Source: Streptomyces hundungensis (lineage in GTDB: Bacteria > Actinomycetota > Actinomycetes > Streptomycetales > Streptomycetaceae). From it: a stretch of 64,000 nt of DNA. The notes beneath the pieces were generated by a model that saw nothing but the letters and a program-made list of their open reading frames with translations, was not told the DNA's origin and searched no databases. Position 1 is the first letter of the stretch. Each line of letters begins with the position of its first letter. Both the position numbers and the translations under genes were made by a program. This document shows, one piece after another, positions 27,132 to 35,113 of the stretch. The stretch is taken from contig NZ_CP032698.1 in NCBI RefSeq assembly GCF_003627815.1, positions 6,634,001 to 6,698,000 on the forward strand. The letters are read 5' to 3'.

Positions 27132-28205
27132 GTGGGCCGCCAGCGCTTCGCACCGCCCGCTCCACACCCCCTGGAAAGCCCCTTGGCCAGCCCCGCCGAC
27201 GAACCGGACGCTCCCGCCGCGCGGGGGGCTCGCCGTGCGCTCGGGCGGGGGCCGGGTTCTTTTTTCCCCGCCCCGCCCCTTCCCGAGACCCTCCGGGGGT
27301 CGGATTCGGGCGCGGCCGAGGGGGTGGCACCGGGGGCTCCGCCCCCGGACCCCCGCTCCTCGAACGCCGGAGGGGCTGGAGGGGTGCCGCCTGCCGAAGC
27401 TCCCGATGACGGGCGGTTCACCGTTCGGCTCGCCAACTTCGAGGGGCCCTTCGACCTGCTCCTCCAGTTGATCTCCAAGCACAAGATGGACGTCACCGAG
27501 GTCGCCCTGTCCAAGGTCACCGACGAGTTCATGGCGCACATCAGGGCCATGGGGCCGGACTGGGACCTGGACCAGACGACCGAGTTCCTCGTCGTCGCGG
27601 CCACCCTGCTCGACCTCAAGGCCGCCCGGCTGCTGCCCGCCGCCGAGGTCGAGGACGAGGCCGATCTGGCGCTGCTCGAAGCCCGGGACCTGTTGTTCGC
27701 GCGGCTCTTGCAGTACCGCGCGTACAAGCGGGTCGCGGACATCTTCAGCGAGCGCCTGGACGGCGAGGCGCGCAGATACCCACGCACCGTCGGCCTGGAG
27801 CCGGGCCTCGCCGAGCTGCTGCCCGAGGTGGTGATCAGCGTCGGCGCCGAGGGATTCGCGAAGCTCGCCGTCAAGGCCATGCAGCCCAGAGCCGCGCCCC
27901 AGGTGTACGTCGACCACATCCACGCCCCGCTGGTCTCGGTGCGGGAGCAGGCGGGGATCGTCGTGGCGCGGCTGCGCGAGGCGGGGGAGGTCAGCTTCCG
28001 GGTGCTCGCCGAGGACGCCCCGGACACGCTCACCGTGGTCGCCCGGTTCCTGGCCCTTCTGGAGCTGTACCGCGAGAAGGCCGTCGTCCTGGACCAGGAC
28101 GAGGCGCTGGGGGAGCTGATGGTGCGCTGGAGCGGCGGCGAGGGCGATGCGACGCCGACGGTGACCGACGAGTTCGACCACGTGGTGACTGAGGAGCAGG
28201 CGTGA
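27132..28205 (+). CDS. scpA: ScpA, kleisin subunit of the SMC complex
   Basis: The kleisin core starts at DGRFTVRLANFEGPFDLLLQ and includes HKMDVTEVALSKVTDEFMAH and LLDLKAARLLP, with a C-terminal winged helix (FRVLAEDAPDTLTVVARFLA). ScpA closes the SMC ring for chromosome condensation and segregation. The start is uncertain: GTG 27132 gives 357 residues, but bases 27266-27385 are an intergenic repeat read in frame (SFFPAPPLPETLRG...). GTG 27384, directly after the repeat, gives 273 residues, near the usual family length. TTG 27183 is a third option. The stop overlaps scpB by 4 bp. Confidence 0.88.
   Translation: MGRQRFAPPAPHPLESPLASPADEPDAPAARGARRALGRGPGSFFPAPPLPETLRGSDSGAAEGVAPGAPPPDPRSSNAGGAGGVPPAEAPDDGRFTVRLANFEGPFDLLLQLISKHKMDVTEVALSKVTDEFMAHIRAMGPDWDLDQTTEFLVVAATLLDLKAARLLPAAEVEDEADLALLEARDLLFARLLQYRAYKRVADIFSERLDGEARRYPRTVGLEPGLAELLPEVVISVGAEGFAKLAVKAMQPRAAPQVYVDHIHAPLVSVREQAGIVVARLREAGEVSFRVLAEDAPDTLTVVARFLALLELYREKAVVLDQDEALGELMVRWSGGEGDATPTVTDEFDHVVTEEQA
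27266..27385 (+). repeat. Dispersed repeat (families C and B variant) at the 5' end of scpA
   Basis: ccgccccttcccgagaccct at 27272 is identical to the copy near 7472, and ggggctccgcccccg with ctcgaacgccggaggggctg at 27334-27378 is the common variant of family B. Elsewhere in the window both families are strictly intergenic; here they are in frame with scpA and free of stops. Confidence 0.75.
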
Positions 28206-28822
28206 GCGAGGAGCTGGAGCTGAAGCCGGCCTTGGAAGCCGTCCTGATGGTCGTCGACGAGCCCGCGAGCGAGGAGCACCTCGCCAAGGTCCTGGAACGC
28301 CCCAGAAGGGCCGTGGCGGACGCCCTGCGGGAGCTGGCCGACGAGTACACGGCGCAGGGCCGCGGCTTCGAGCTGCGGCTGGTCGCGGGCGGCTGGCGGT
28401 TCTACAGCCGGGCCGCGTACGCCGACGCCGTCGAGGGCTTCGTCCTGGACGGCCAGCACGCCCGTCTCACCCAGGCCGCCCTGGAGACCCTCGCGGTCGT
28501 CGCCTACCGCCAGCCGGTGAGCCGCTCGCGGGTCTCCGCGGTGCGCGGAGTCAACTGTGACGGGGTCATGCGGACCCTGCTCCAGCGCGGTCTGGTCGAC
28601 GAGGCGGGCACGGAACCCGAAACAGGTGCGATCCTGTACAGGACGACGAACCACTTTCTGGAGCGGATGGGCCTGCGCGGCCTGGACGAGCTCCCGGAGC
28701 TGGCGCCCTTCCTCCCCGAGGCGGACGCGATCGAGGCCGAGACCCTGGAGGGTGTGCCGTCGTTCGACCCGGACGCGCCCGACGCGCCGGAAACCCCCGC
28801 AGACGACAAGACGGAAATGTGA
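28202..28822 (+). CDS. scpB: ScpB, SMC-ScpA accessory subunit
   Basis: 206 residues with two winged-helix domains, including the well-conserved LTQAALETLAVVAYRQPVSR, SRVSAVRGVNCDGVMRTLLQ and TGAILYRTTNHFLERMGL. ScpB dimers bind ScpA and regulate SMC ATPase cycling. The GTG start overlaps the scpA stop (GTGA). The last ~30 residues are acidic and disordered. Confidence 0.93.
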   Translation: MSEELELKPALEAVLMVVDEPASEEHLAKVLERPRRAVADALRELADEYTAQGRGFELRLVAGGWRFYSRAAYADAVEGFVLDGQHARLTQAALETLAVVAYRQPVSRSRVSAVRGVNCDGVMRTLLQRGLVDEAGTEPETGAILYRTTNHFLERMGLRGLDELPELAPFLPEADAIEAETLEGVPSFDPDAPDAPETPADDKTEM

Positions 28823-29976
28823 TGCGAAGCAGCAGCGGCAGGAACAGCAGCGGAAACAACGGCGGGAGCCGTGGTGGCAACAGCGGCGGCCGCGGCAGCA
28901 GTGGCGGTGGCGGCGGCCGGGGCGGATCCGGCGGTGGCCGGGACGGCCAGCGCCAGGGCGGCGGCCCGCGCCAGAGCGGCAGCGGCAAGCCGCGTCCGCT
29001 GCGCCCCGAGGAGCGCACCTACGACGTGGGCGGCGACGCCCCCCGCGGTGGACGCGGCGCTTCCGCGCGCGGCGGCGCCAAGGGCGGCCCCAAGGCGCCC
29101 CAGGGCGGCACCCCGGTCCGCCGCGGCCCGCACGGCCAGCGCCTGGGCCAGGCCCGCCCGCGCGAGCTCGACGCCAAGATCGAGCAGCGCAACCGGGACC
29201 GGTACGCGGACAAGCCGGACGTGAAGACCCCCAAGACCTTCCCCGGCGCCGAGCAGGAGGGCGAGCGCTTGCAGAAGGTGCTGGCCAGGGCCGGCATGGG
29301 CTCGCGCCGCGCCTGCGAGGAGCTGATCGAGCAGGCCCGTGTCGAGGTCAACGGCGAGATCGTGCTCGAACAGGGCAAGCGCGTCGACCCCGAGCGGGAC
29401 GAGATCAAGGTGGACGGCCTCACCGTCGCCACCCAGTCGTACCTCTTCTTCGCGCTGAACAAGCCGGCCGGCGTCGTCTCCACCATGGAGGACCCGGACG
29501 GCCGCCAGTGCCTCGGTGACTACGTCACCAACCGCGAGACCCGCCTCTTCCACGTGGGCCGTCTCGACACCGAGACCGAGGGCATCATCCTGCTCACCAA
29601 CCACGGCGAGCTGGCCCACCGTCTGACCCACCCCAAGTACGGCGTGAAGAAGACCTACTTGGCGGCCATCACGGGCCCGCTGCCGCGCGAGATCGGCAAG
29701 CGGCTCAAGGAGGGCATCCAGCTGGAGGACGGTTACGCGCGGGCCGACGCCTTCCGCGTCATCCAGCAGACCGGCAAGAACTACCTCGTCGAGATCGAGC
29801 TCCACGAGGGCCGCAAGCACATCGTGCGCCGCATGATGGCCGAGGCCGGCTTCCCGGTCGAGAAGCTGGTGCGCGTCGGGTTCGGCCCGATCGGGCTCGG
29901 CGACCAGAAGTCCGGCTGGCTGCGCCGCCTCACCAACACCGAGGTCGGCATGCTGATGCGCGAGGTCGAGCTTTAA
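28819..29976 (+). CDS. rluB: RluB-type rRNA pseudouridine synthase with long disordered N-terminus
   Basis: 385 residues. Residues 1-145 are Gly/Ser/Arg-rich low complexity (NNGGSRGGNSGGRGSSGG is one part), then an S4 domain (ERLQKVLARAGMGSRRACEE) and the RsuA/RluB catalytic domain with the nucleophile Asp in GRLDTETEG and HEGRKHIVRRMMAEAGFPV. It modifies helix 89/H90-region uridines in 23S rRNA in other bacteria. GTG 28819 or ATG 28822 overlap the scpB stop. The RGG-like tail recalls the first protein of this window. Confidence 0.92.
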   Translation: MMRSSSGRNSSGNNGGSRGGNSGGRGSSGGGGGRGGSGGGRDGQRQGGGPRQSGSGKPRPLRPEERTYDVGGDAPRGGRGASARGGAKGGPKAPQGGTPVRRGPHGQRLGQARPRELDAKIEQRNRDRYADKPDVKTPKTFPGAEQEGERLQKVLARAGMGSRRACEELIEQARVEVNGEIVLEQGKRVDPERDEIKVDGLTVATQSYLFFALNKPAGVVSTMEDPDGRQCLGDYVTNRETRLFHVGRLDTETEGIILLTNHGELAHRLTHPKYGVKKTYLAAITGPLPREIGKRLKEGIQLEDGYARADAFRVIQQTGKNYLVEIELHEGRKHIVRRMMAEAGFPVEKLVRVGFGPIGLGDQKSGWLRRLTNTEVGMLMREVEL

Positions 29977-29999
29977 GGACCCCCAACACCCGCCGCCGG

Positions 30000-30035
30000 A
30001 GCCCGGCTTCCCCGTCCTGGGGGAGCCGGGCTTTC
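30000..30035 (+). terminator. Terminator of the parA-scpAB-rluB operon
   Basis: agcccggcttcccc pairs with ggggagccgggct around gtcctg, followed by ttcg, 23 bp after the rluB stop. Confidence 0.8.
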
Positions 30036-30042
30036 GCGTCGT

Positions 30043-30121
30043 GTGCGCCCCCGCAACTTTGTGCGCCCTTCTGAACAACCTTGTGCGCCCACCCCTGACC
30101 TCTTTATAGTCACAGCGACCA
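30043..30121 (+). promoter_or_regulatory. pnuC operon promoter with candidate NrtR operator
   Basis: TTGTGC (30081-30086) and TATAGT (30105-30110), 18 bp apart, make a credible promoter. Overlapping the -10 is a 15-bp imperfect palindrome, tagtcacagcgacca (30107-30121). Upstream, gtgcgccc occurs three times (30043, 30061, 30083), the last two within ac(t/c)ttgtgcgccc. Since the operon encodes an NrtR-type protein, autoregulation at the palindrome is the natural inference. Confidence 0.55.
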
Positions 30122-30135
30122 TTAAGGAGGTCGGT

Positions 30136-30732
30136 GTGTCCCTCACCTGGACCGAGACACTCGGGTTCGTCACCGGCGCGCTCTGCGTCTGGCTGGTGGC
30201 CCGCCGGCACGTCGCCAACTGGCCGGTGGGCATCGCCAACAACCTGTTCTTCATCGTGCTCTTCCTCCAGGCGGGCCTGTACGCGGACGCCGGACTCCAG
30301 GTCGTCTTCATCGCCCTCGCCGGGTACGGCTGGTGGACCTGGACCCACGGGGGTGGACCAGGTTCCGGCACGCTTCCGGTCCGGCGCACGACCCGCACCG
30401 AGTGGCTGGGGCTGCTCACGGCGGGGGCGGTGGGGACCGTGGCGCTGACGTTCCTGCTCGCCGCGGCCACCGACTCGACCGTCCCGTTCTGGGACGCGCT
30501 CACCACCGCCCTGTCCCTGACGGCGACGTACGGCCAGTGCGAGAAGCTCCTCGAATCCTGGTGGCTGTGGATCGCGGCGGACGTGATCTACATCCCGCTC
30601 TACGCCTACAAGGAGCTCTACGCGACCTCGCTCCTGTACGTCGGCTTCCTGGCCCTGTGCCTGATCGGGCTGCGGGGCTGGCGGCGCGAACTGGGCTTCA
30701 GGCCCCGGCGACTTGACGAGGTGACGGTGTGA
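30136..30732 (+). CDS. pnuC: PnuC-type nicotinamide riboside transporter
   Basis: 198 residues with seven predicted membrane segments. Family landmarks include NWPVGIANNLFFIVLFLQAG, the W-rich GYGWWTWTHGG, and QCEKLLESWWLWIAADVIYI. PnuC moves nicotinamide riboside by facilitated diffusion, driven by its phosphorylation inside. aggagg at 30125-30130 supports GTG 30136. The 4-bp overlap with nadR matches the transporter-kinase logic. Confidence 0.92.
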   Translation: MSLTWTETLGFVTGALCVWLVARRHVANWPVGIANNLFFIVLFLQAGLYADAGLQVVFIALAGYGWWTWTHGGGPGSGTLPVRRTTRTEWLGLLTAGAVGTVALTFLLAAATDSTVPFWDALTTALSLTATYGQCEKLLESWWLWIAADVIYIPLYAYKELYATSLLYVGFLALCLIGLRGWRRELGFRPRRLDEVTV

Positions 30733-31811
30733 AGCGGCATCAACACGGCCTGGTCCTGGGCAAGTTCTATCCGCCGCACGCCGGCCACCACCACCTGGTG
30801 CGCACCGCGGCCGCCCACTGCGAACGGCTCACCGTGCTGGTGTGCGCCGCCTCCGTCGAGACGATCCCGCTGGCCGAGCGAGTGCGGTGGATGCGGGCGG
30901 CACATCCGGACGCCCGCGTCCTGGGCGCCGTCGACGACATCGGGGTGGACCTGCACGACCCGGTGATATGGGACGCCCACATGGCCGTCTTCCGCGGCGC
31001 CGTCCCCGAGCGCGTCGACGCGGTGTTCACCTCCGAGTCCTACGGCGACGAACTCGCCCGCCGCTTCGGCGCCGAGCACGTCCTGGTCGACCTCGACCGC
31101 ACCCTGTTCCCCGTCTCCGGCACCGCCGTGCGCAAGGACCCGGTGGGCAGTTGGGACTTCCTCGACGCGCCGGTGAGGGCCTGGCTCACCCGGCGCGTGG
31201 TCGTGCTCGGCGCCGAGTCCACCGGCACCACCACCCTGGCCCGCGCCCTCGCCGCGCACTACCGCGCGCGCGGCGGGGTCTGGGCGCGCACCCGCTGGGT
31301 CGAGGAGTACGGACGCGAGTACAGCGAGGGCAAGCTGGCCGCGCTGCGCGCCCGCTACCCGCAGGCGTGCTGGGAGGACGTCGAGTTCGGCTCGGACGAG
31401 TTCCCGGTGATCGCCGAGCGGCAGAACGAGCGCGAGAACGCCGCGGCCGGACTCGGCTCGCCCGTGCTGTTCTGCGACACCGACTCCTTCGCCACCACCG
31501 TGTGGCACGAGCGCTACGTGGGCCGGCGCGACCCGCGCGTCGACGCGGTCGCCGAACGGGCCGCGGCCCACCACCTGTGGCTGCTCACCGACCACGAAGG
31601 GGTGCCCTTCGAGGACGACGGGCTGCGCGACGAGGAGGAGCTGCGGCCCTGGATGACCGACCGGTTCCGGGCCGAACTCACCCGTACCGGACGGGAGTTC
31701 ATCGAAGTGCGCGGCCCGCACGAGGAACGCCTGGCGACCGCCGTGGCCGCCGTGGACGCGCTGCTCGACCGGGGCTGGGAGCTCGCCGACCCGCTGCCGG
31801 AGCGGCGATGA
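30729..31811 (+). CDS. nadR: NadR-type NMN adenylyltransferase / nicotinamide riboside kinase
   Basis: 360 residues, without the N-terminal HTH of the enterobacterial protein. The adenylyltransferase domain shows GKFYPPHAGHHHLVRTA and VSGTAVRKDP. The kinase domain begins VVVLGAESTGTTTLARALA and has VLFCDTDSFATTVWHERY. In the P-loop (residues 161-169, GAESTGTTT) the invariant lysine is Thr167. The domain is otherwise intact, so either this branch uses a different phosphate ligand or kinase activity is lost. Start overlaps pnuC, stop overlaps the next gene (ATGA). Confidence 0.88.
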   Translation: MKRHQHGLVLGKFYPPHAGHHHLVRTAAAHCERLTVLVCAASVETIPLAERVRWMRAAHPDARVLGAVDDIGVDLHDPVIWDAHMAVFRGAVPERVDAVFTSESYGDELARRFGAEHVLVDLDRTLFPVSGTAVRKDPVGSWDFLDAPVRAWLTRRVVVLGAESTGTTTLARALAAHYRARGGVWARTRWVEEYGREYSEGKLAALRARYPQACWEDVEFGSDEFPVIAERQNERENAAAGLGSPVLFCDTDSFATTVWHERYVGRRDPRVDAVAERAAAHHLWLLTDHEGVPFEDDGLRDEEELRPWMTDRFRAELTRTGREFIEVRGPHEERLATAVAAVDALLDRGWELADPLPERR

Positions 31812-32587
31812 CCGCCGTCGGCCCCCGGGCCCGGGAGGGGGGCGCCCGGGAGCCGGCGGCCAAGGTGCCCGAGGGATACGACCCGCACGCCTTCGCGCCG
31901 TTCGCCGTCACCGTGGACCTCGCCGTCTTCACGGTCCGCGAGGGCGCCCTGCACGCACTGCTCATCCGGCGCGGCCAGGACCCGTACGCGGGCGCCTGGG
32001 CGCTGCCCGGCGGTTTCGTGCTGCCGCGCGAGTCCGCCGAACTCGCGGCCCGGCGCGAACTGGCCGAGGAGACGGGCCTCGCGGACGACGTGGTGGCCAC
32101 CCTCCACCTGGAACAACTGCGCACCTACAGCGAGCCGGACCGCGACCCCAGGATGCGGGTCGTCTCGGTCGCGTACACCGCGCTCGTGCCCGACCTGCCC
32201 GAACCGCGCGGCGGCGGCGACGCGGCGCACGCCGAGTGGGTCGCCTTCGGCACCCGCGGGCGCCTCGCCTTCGACCACGCCGACATCCTCGCCGACGCCC
32301 ACGAACGCGTCGGCGCCAAGCTCGAATACACCTGCCTCGCCACCTCGTTCTGCCCGCCGCAGTTCACCCTCGGCGAGCTCCAGCAGGTGTACGAGACGGT
32401 CTGGGGCACCGCGCTCGACCGCCCCAACTTCCGCCGCAAGGTGCTGGCCACGCCCGGCTTCGTCGAGCAGGTGGCAGGTGCTTCGCGGCTGACCGGCGGC
32501 CGGGGCAAACCGGCCGCGCTCTACCGGGCGGGCCCCGCGACCGCGCTGCACCCGCCCCTGATGCGCCCGGAGGGACGACCAACATGA
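31808..32587 (+). CDS. nrtR: NrtR-type regulator (Nudix domain plus winged helix)
   Basis: 259 residues. The Nudix box is complete: GFVLPRESAELAARRELAEE then TGL fits GX5EX7REUXEEXGU. The C-terminal ~80 residues (FTLGELQQVYETVWGTALDR, NFRRKVLATPGFVE) form the winged helix of the NrtR family, which represses NAD genes and releases DNA on ADP-ribose binding. Embedding in an NAD salvage operon supports this strongly. Because the box is intact the protein may also hydrolyse ADP-ribose or a related nucleotide. Confidence 0.88.
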   Translation: MTAVGPRAREGGAREPAAKVPEGYDPHAFAPFAVTVDLAVFTVREGALHALLIRRGQDPYAGAWALPGGFVLPRESAELAARRELAEETGLADDVVATLHLEQLRTYSEPDRDPRMRVVSVAYTALVPDLPEPRGGGDAAHAEWVAFGTRGRLAFDHADILADAHERVGAKLEYTCLATSFCPPQFTLGELQQVYETVWGTALDRPNFRRKVLATPGFVEQVAGASRLTGGRGKPAALYRAGPATALHPPLMRPEGRPT

Positions 32588-33597
32588 ACCGTTCCGCTCG
32601 ACAGACGGCCACCGGTGCCTTGATCGGCCTCGCACTGGGGGACGCCCTCGGCTTCCCCACCGAGTTCGACGACGTGCCGGCGATCCTCGCCAAGTGCGGG
32701 CCCTGGCGCGAGATGGCGCTGCCCACACCCGCGATCGTCACCGACGACACCCAGATGACCCTCGCCCTCGGCCGCGGCATCCGTACCGCCATGGACCGCG
32801 GGCTGCTCGGCCCGCTGCGCCTGGAGCGGCCGGTCCGCGAGGAGTTCGTCGACTGGTACCACTCGCCCGAGAACAACCGCGCCCCCGGCCGCACCTGCCT
32901 GGTGGCCTGCGCCCAACTGGACCGGGGGCTGCCCTGGCAGCAGGCCACCCAGCTCGGCTCCAAGGGCTGCGGCGCCAACATGCGGGTCACGCCCATCGGT
33001 CTCGTGCCGGGTTTGAGCGAGGAACAGCGGGCGGGCGCCGCCCAGTTGCAGGCCGCCCTCACCCACGGCCACCCCACCGCCCTCGCCGCCTCCGACCTCA
33101 CCGCCCGCGCGGTGTTCCTGCTCGCCCAGGGCGCCGACCCGATGGGCCTGGTCGGCCAGTTGCGCTCGTACGCCTACGAGAACCGCAGCCGCTATCACGA
33201 CCGCTGGCTCGGCGACCTGTGGACGCGGGCGCAGGACCCGACCCCGGGCCACTTCATCGCGCGCGGCTGGGACGAGTGCCTCGACGCCCTCGACCGGGTA
33301 CTGAAGGCGCTCCGCGCGCCCTCGCCCGAGACCGACCCCTGCCTGGACACCGGCGACGGCTGGGTGGCCGAGGAGGCCTTCGCCACGGCTCTGCTCTGCT
33401 TCCTGCTCTTCCCCGACGAACCCCTCACCGCGCTGCGCCGGGCGGCCTGCACCCAAGGCGATTCGGACTCCATCGCCTGCTTGACCGGCGCGTTCGTCGG
33501 CGCCCACCTCGGGGTGGCGGCCTGGCCCAAGGAGTGGGCGGAGCGCATCGAGTACCGCAGCGAACTGCTGACCCTAGGGGCGCTCTGGGACGCGTGA
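32584..33597 (+). CDS. ADP-ribosylglycohydrolase family protein (DraG-like)
   Basis: 337 residues. The all-helical ARH fold is marked by GALIGLALGDALGFPTEF, the metal motif TDDTQMTLALGRG, and the C-terminal CTQGDSDSIACLTGAFVGAH. It should remove ADP-ribose from arginine or another acceptor, closing the cycle of NAD consumption and salvage encoded by the operon. ATGA overlap with nrtR, and ggaggg nine bases upstream. Confidence 0.9.
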   Translation: MNRSARQTATGALIGLALGDALGFPTEFDDVPAILAKCGPWREMALPTPAIVTDDTQMTLALGRGIRTAMDRGLLGPLRLERPVREEFVDWYHSPENNRAPGRTCLVACAQLDRGLPWQQATQLGSKGCGANMRVTPIGLVPGLSEEQRAGAAQLQAALTHGHPTALAASDLTARAVFLLAQGADPMGLVGQLRSYAYENRSRYHDRWLGDLWTRAQDPTPGHFIARGWDECLDALDRVLKALRAPSPETDPCLDTGDGWVAEEAFATALLCFLLFPDEPLTALRRAACTQGDSDSIACLTGAFVGAHLGVAAWPKEWAERIEYRSELLTLGALWDA

Positions 33598-33609
33598 GCC
33601 CAAACGGCG

Positions 33610-34338
33610 TCACCCACGACGCACGCCGTGCCGCACGACGTCGTCGTACGCCCCCGCCTTCAGGGCCGACTCGCGGCGCACGCGGAACAGGAACTCCGCC
33701 ACCCGGGCCCGGTCGGGCTCGGGCGGCAGGGGAGAGGTGGTGGCCGCCTCGTCGGCCTCGGTCGCCCGGCGGGCCATCCAGGACTCCACCTCGGGCCAGG
33801 ACACCTCGCCGCGCCTGACCGCCAGGAGGCGCTCCCGTTCGGCGCCCACGTCGATGGCGAGCGCGCCGGTGCGCAGCAGATCGCGGCAGCTCGTCAGGAG
33901 CCGCAGCAGATGCATGGCGTGCTTCCACCGGGGCGCGCCGAACCGGCGGACGTCGGCGTCGAGCTTCTTGCGCTGGCCGAGCGCGTAGCGCACGAACGTC
34001 TGGTGGGCCCGCCGGGACAGGAACGCCTCGCGCAGGGCGAGCAGTTCGCGTCCCGTGGCGTCGATGTGCTCGACCAGCGGGGAGTGCAGGCACTCCAGGA
34101 TGTTCGGGTTGGCGCGCAGGGCCAGCTCGCAGAACCGCTCCAGCTCCCAGCCGAACTGCTCGGGGGCCGGGCCCTCGACATGGGACGGCGGCTTCTCGAA
34201 GCCCCAGAACAGCGCGGTGGGCGCTAGATAGATCCCGCGGACGTCGGTGTCGCTGTCCTCGGTCGCGAGGCCGAAGGCGCGCGAGCCCATGACGCAGGAG
34301 TAGACGGTGTGGTCGGCGACGAGCTCTTCGGGCGTCAT
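33610..34338 (-). CDS. Predicted nucleotidyltransferase (pol-beta superfamily, YcgL/COG3541-like)
   Basis: 242 residues. The catalytic signature is GSRAFGLATEDSDTDVRGIY, that is GS-x(10)-DxD with acidic residues for metal. The helical remainder (HAMHLLRLLTSCRDLL, KLDADVRRF) is typical of the family. The substrate is unknown. ATG 34347 would add three residues; neither start has a strong ribosome-binding site. Convergent with the ADP-ribosylglycohydrolase, with a 12-bp gap and no terminator. Confidence 0.8.
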   Translation of the reverse strand: MTPEELVADHTVYSCVMGSRAFGLATEDSDTDVRGIYLAPTALFWGFEKPPSHVEGPAPEQFGWELERFCELALRANPNILECLHSPLVEHIDATGRELLALREAFLSRRAHQTFVRYALGQRKKLDADVRRFGAPRWKHAMHLLRLLTSCRDLLRTGALAIDVGAERERLLAVRRGEVSWPEVESWMARRATEADEAATTSPLPPEPDRARVAEFLFRVRRESALKAGAYDDVVRHGVRRG

Positions 34339-34356
34339 GACACCCATCGTCGCCGG

Positions 34357-34860
34357 TCAGGGCAGCAGGATCGAACCCTTATCGACGGTGATCGGCTGGG
34401 CGGGCAGCGGACGCGGGGCCGGGCCGTGCGCCACCGAGGCGTCCGCGATCCGGTACTTGCTGCCGTGGCAGGGGCAGTTGATGGTGCCGTCCGACACCGT
34501 GGATACCGTGCACCCCTGGTGGGTGCAGATCGCCGAGAAGCCCTTGAAGGTGCCCGCAACGGGCTGGGTGACGACCACCTTCCGGTCGGCGAAGACCTTC
34601 CCGCCGCCGACCGGGATGTCCGAGGTGCGGGCGAGGACCCGGCCGGTCCCGGCGGACGCGCTCGGCTCACCGGACGCGCTCGGCTCACCGGACGCCGCCG
34701 GCGGGCTCGACCGGTCCGGCGCGGCGGAGGCGGCGCCGCTGGGCGCGCCCGGGGTGGGCGTCGAACTGCCGCCGCCGTCACCGGAGTTCGAACAACCCGC
34801 GAGGGCCGCCGCGCCCGCCGCCGCCACGAGAACCGTGCGACGGCTGTTGACTGCTTCCAT
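34357..34860 (-). CDS. Tat-exported Rieske [2Fe-2S] lipoprotein
   Basis: 167 residues. The N-terminus combines a twin-arginine start (NSRRTVLVAAAGAAALAGC) with a lipobox ending in the cysteine, then a Ser/Pro/Ala linker. The Rieske motif is complete: CTHQGC and CPCHGSKY. So a folded iron-sulfur protein is exported and lipid-anchored outside. Its redox partner is not evident; it is not part of a bc1 operon. gaggag stands nine bases before ATG 34860. Confidence 0.9.
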   Translation of the reverse strand: MEAVNSRRTVLVAAAGAAALAGCSNSGDGGGSSTPTPGAPSGAASAAPDRSSPPAASGEPSASGEPSASAGTGRVLARTSDIPVGGGKVFADRKVVVTQPVAGTFKGFSAICTHQGCTVSTVSDGTINCPCHGSKYRIADASVAHGPAPRPLPAQPITVDKGSILLP

Positions 34861-35113
34861 GGTGTGCACTCCTCAGGTCTCACGCCGGGCGCCCGGAAGG
34901 GGCCGCGGCAGAAGCATCCTGGCGCGGCGGGCCCCCGGGACGAAGCACCGACGGGCCCCATGCCTCCTTTCGTGCGTCCCTCTCGCGCGTGCCTGCCTCA
35001 GGCGGTGCGCGCGCGTCCCGCAAGGACCTCGTGCGTGCTCTGCCCGGCGCCTGACCGGCAAAGCCGCTCCCCGGGTCGGCCGCACGACCCCGGGTCGGCC
35101 GCGCGACCTCGGG

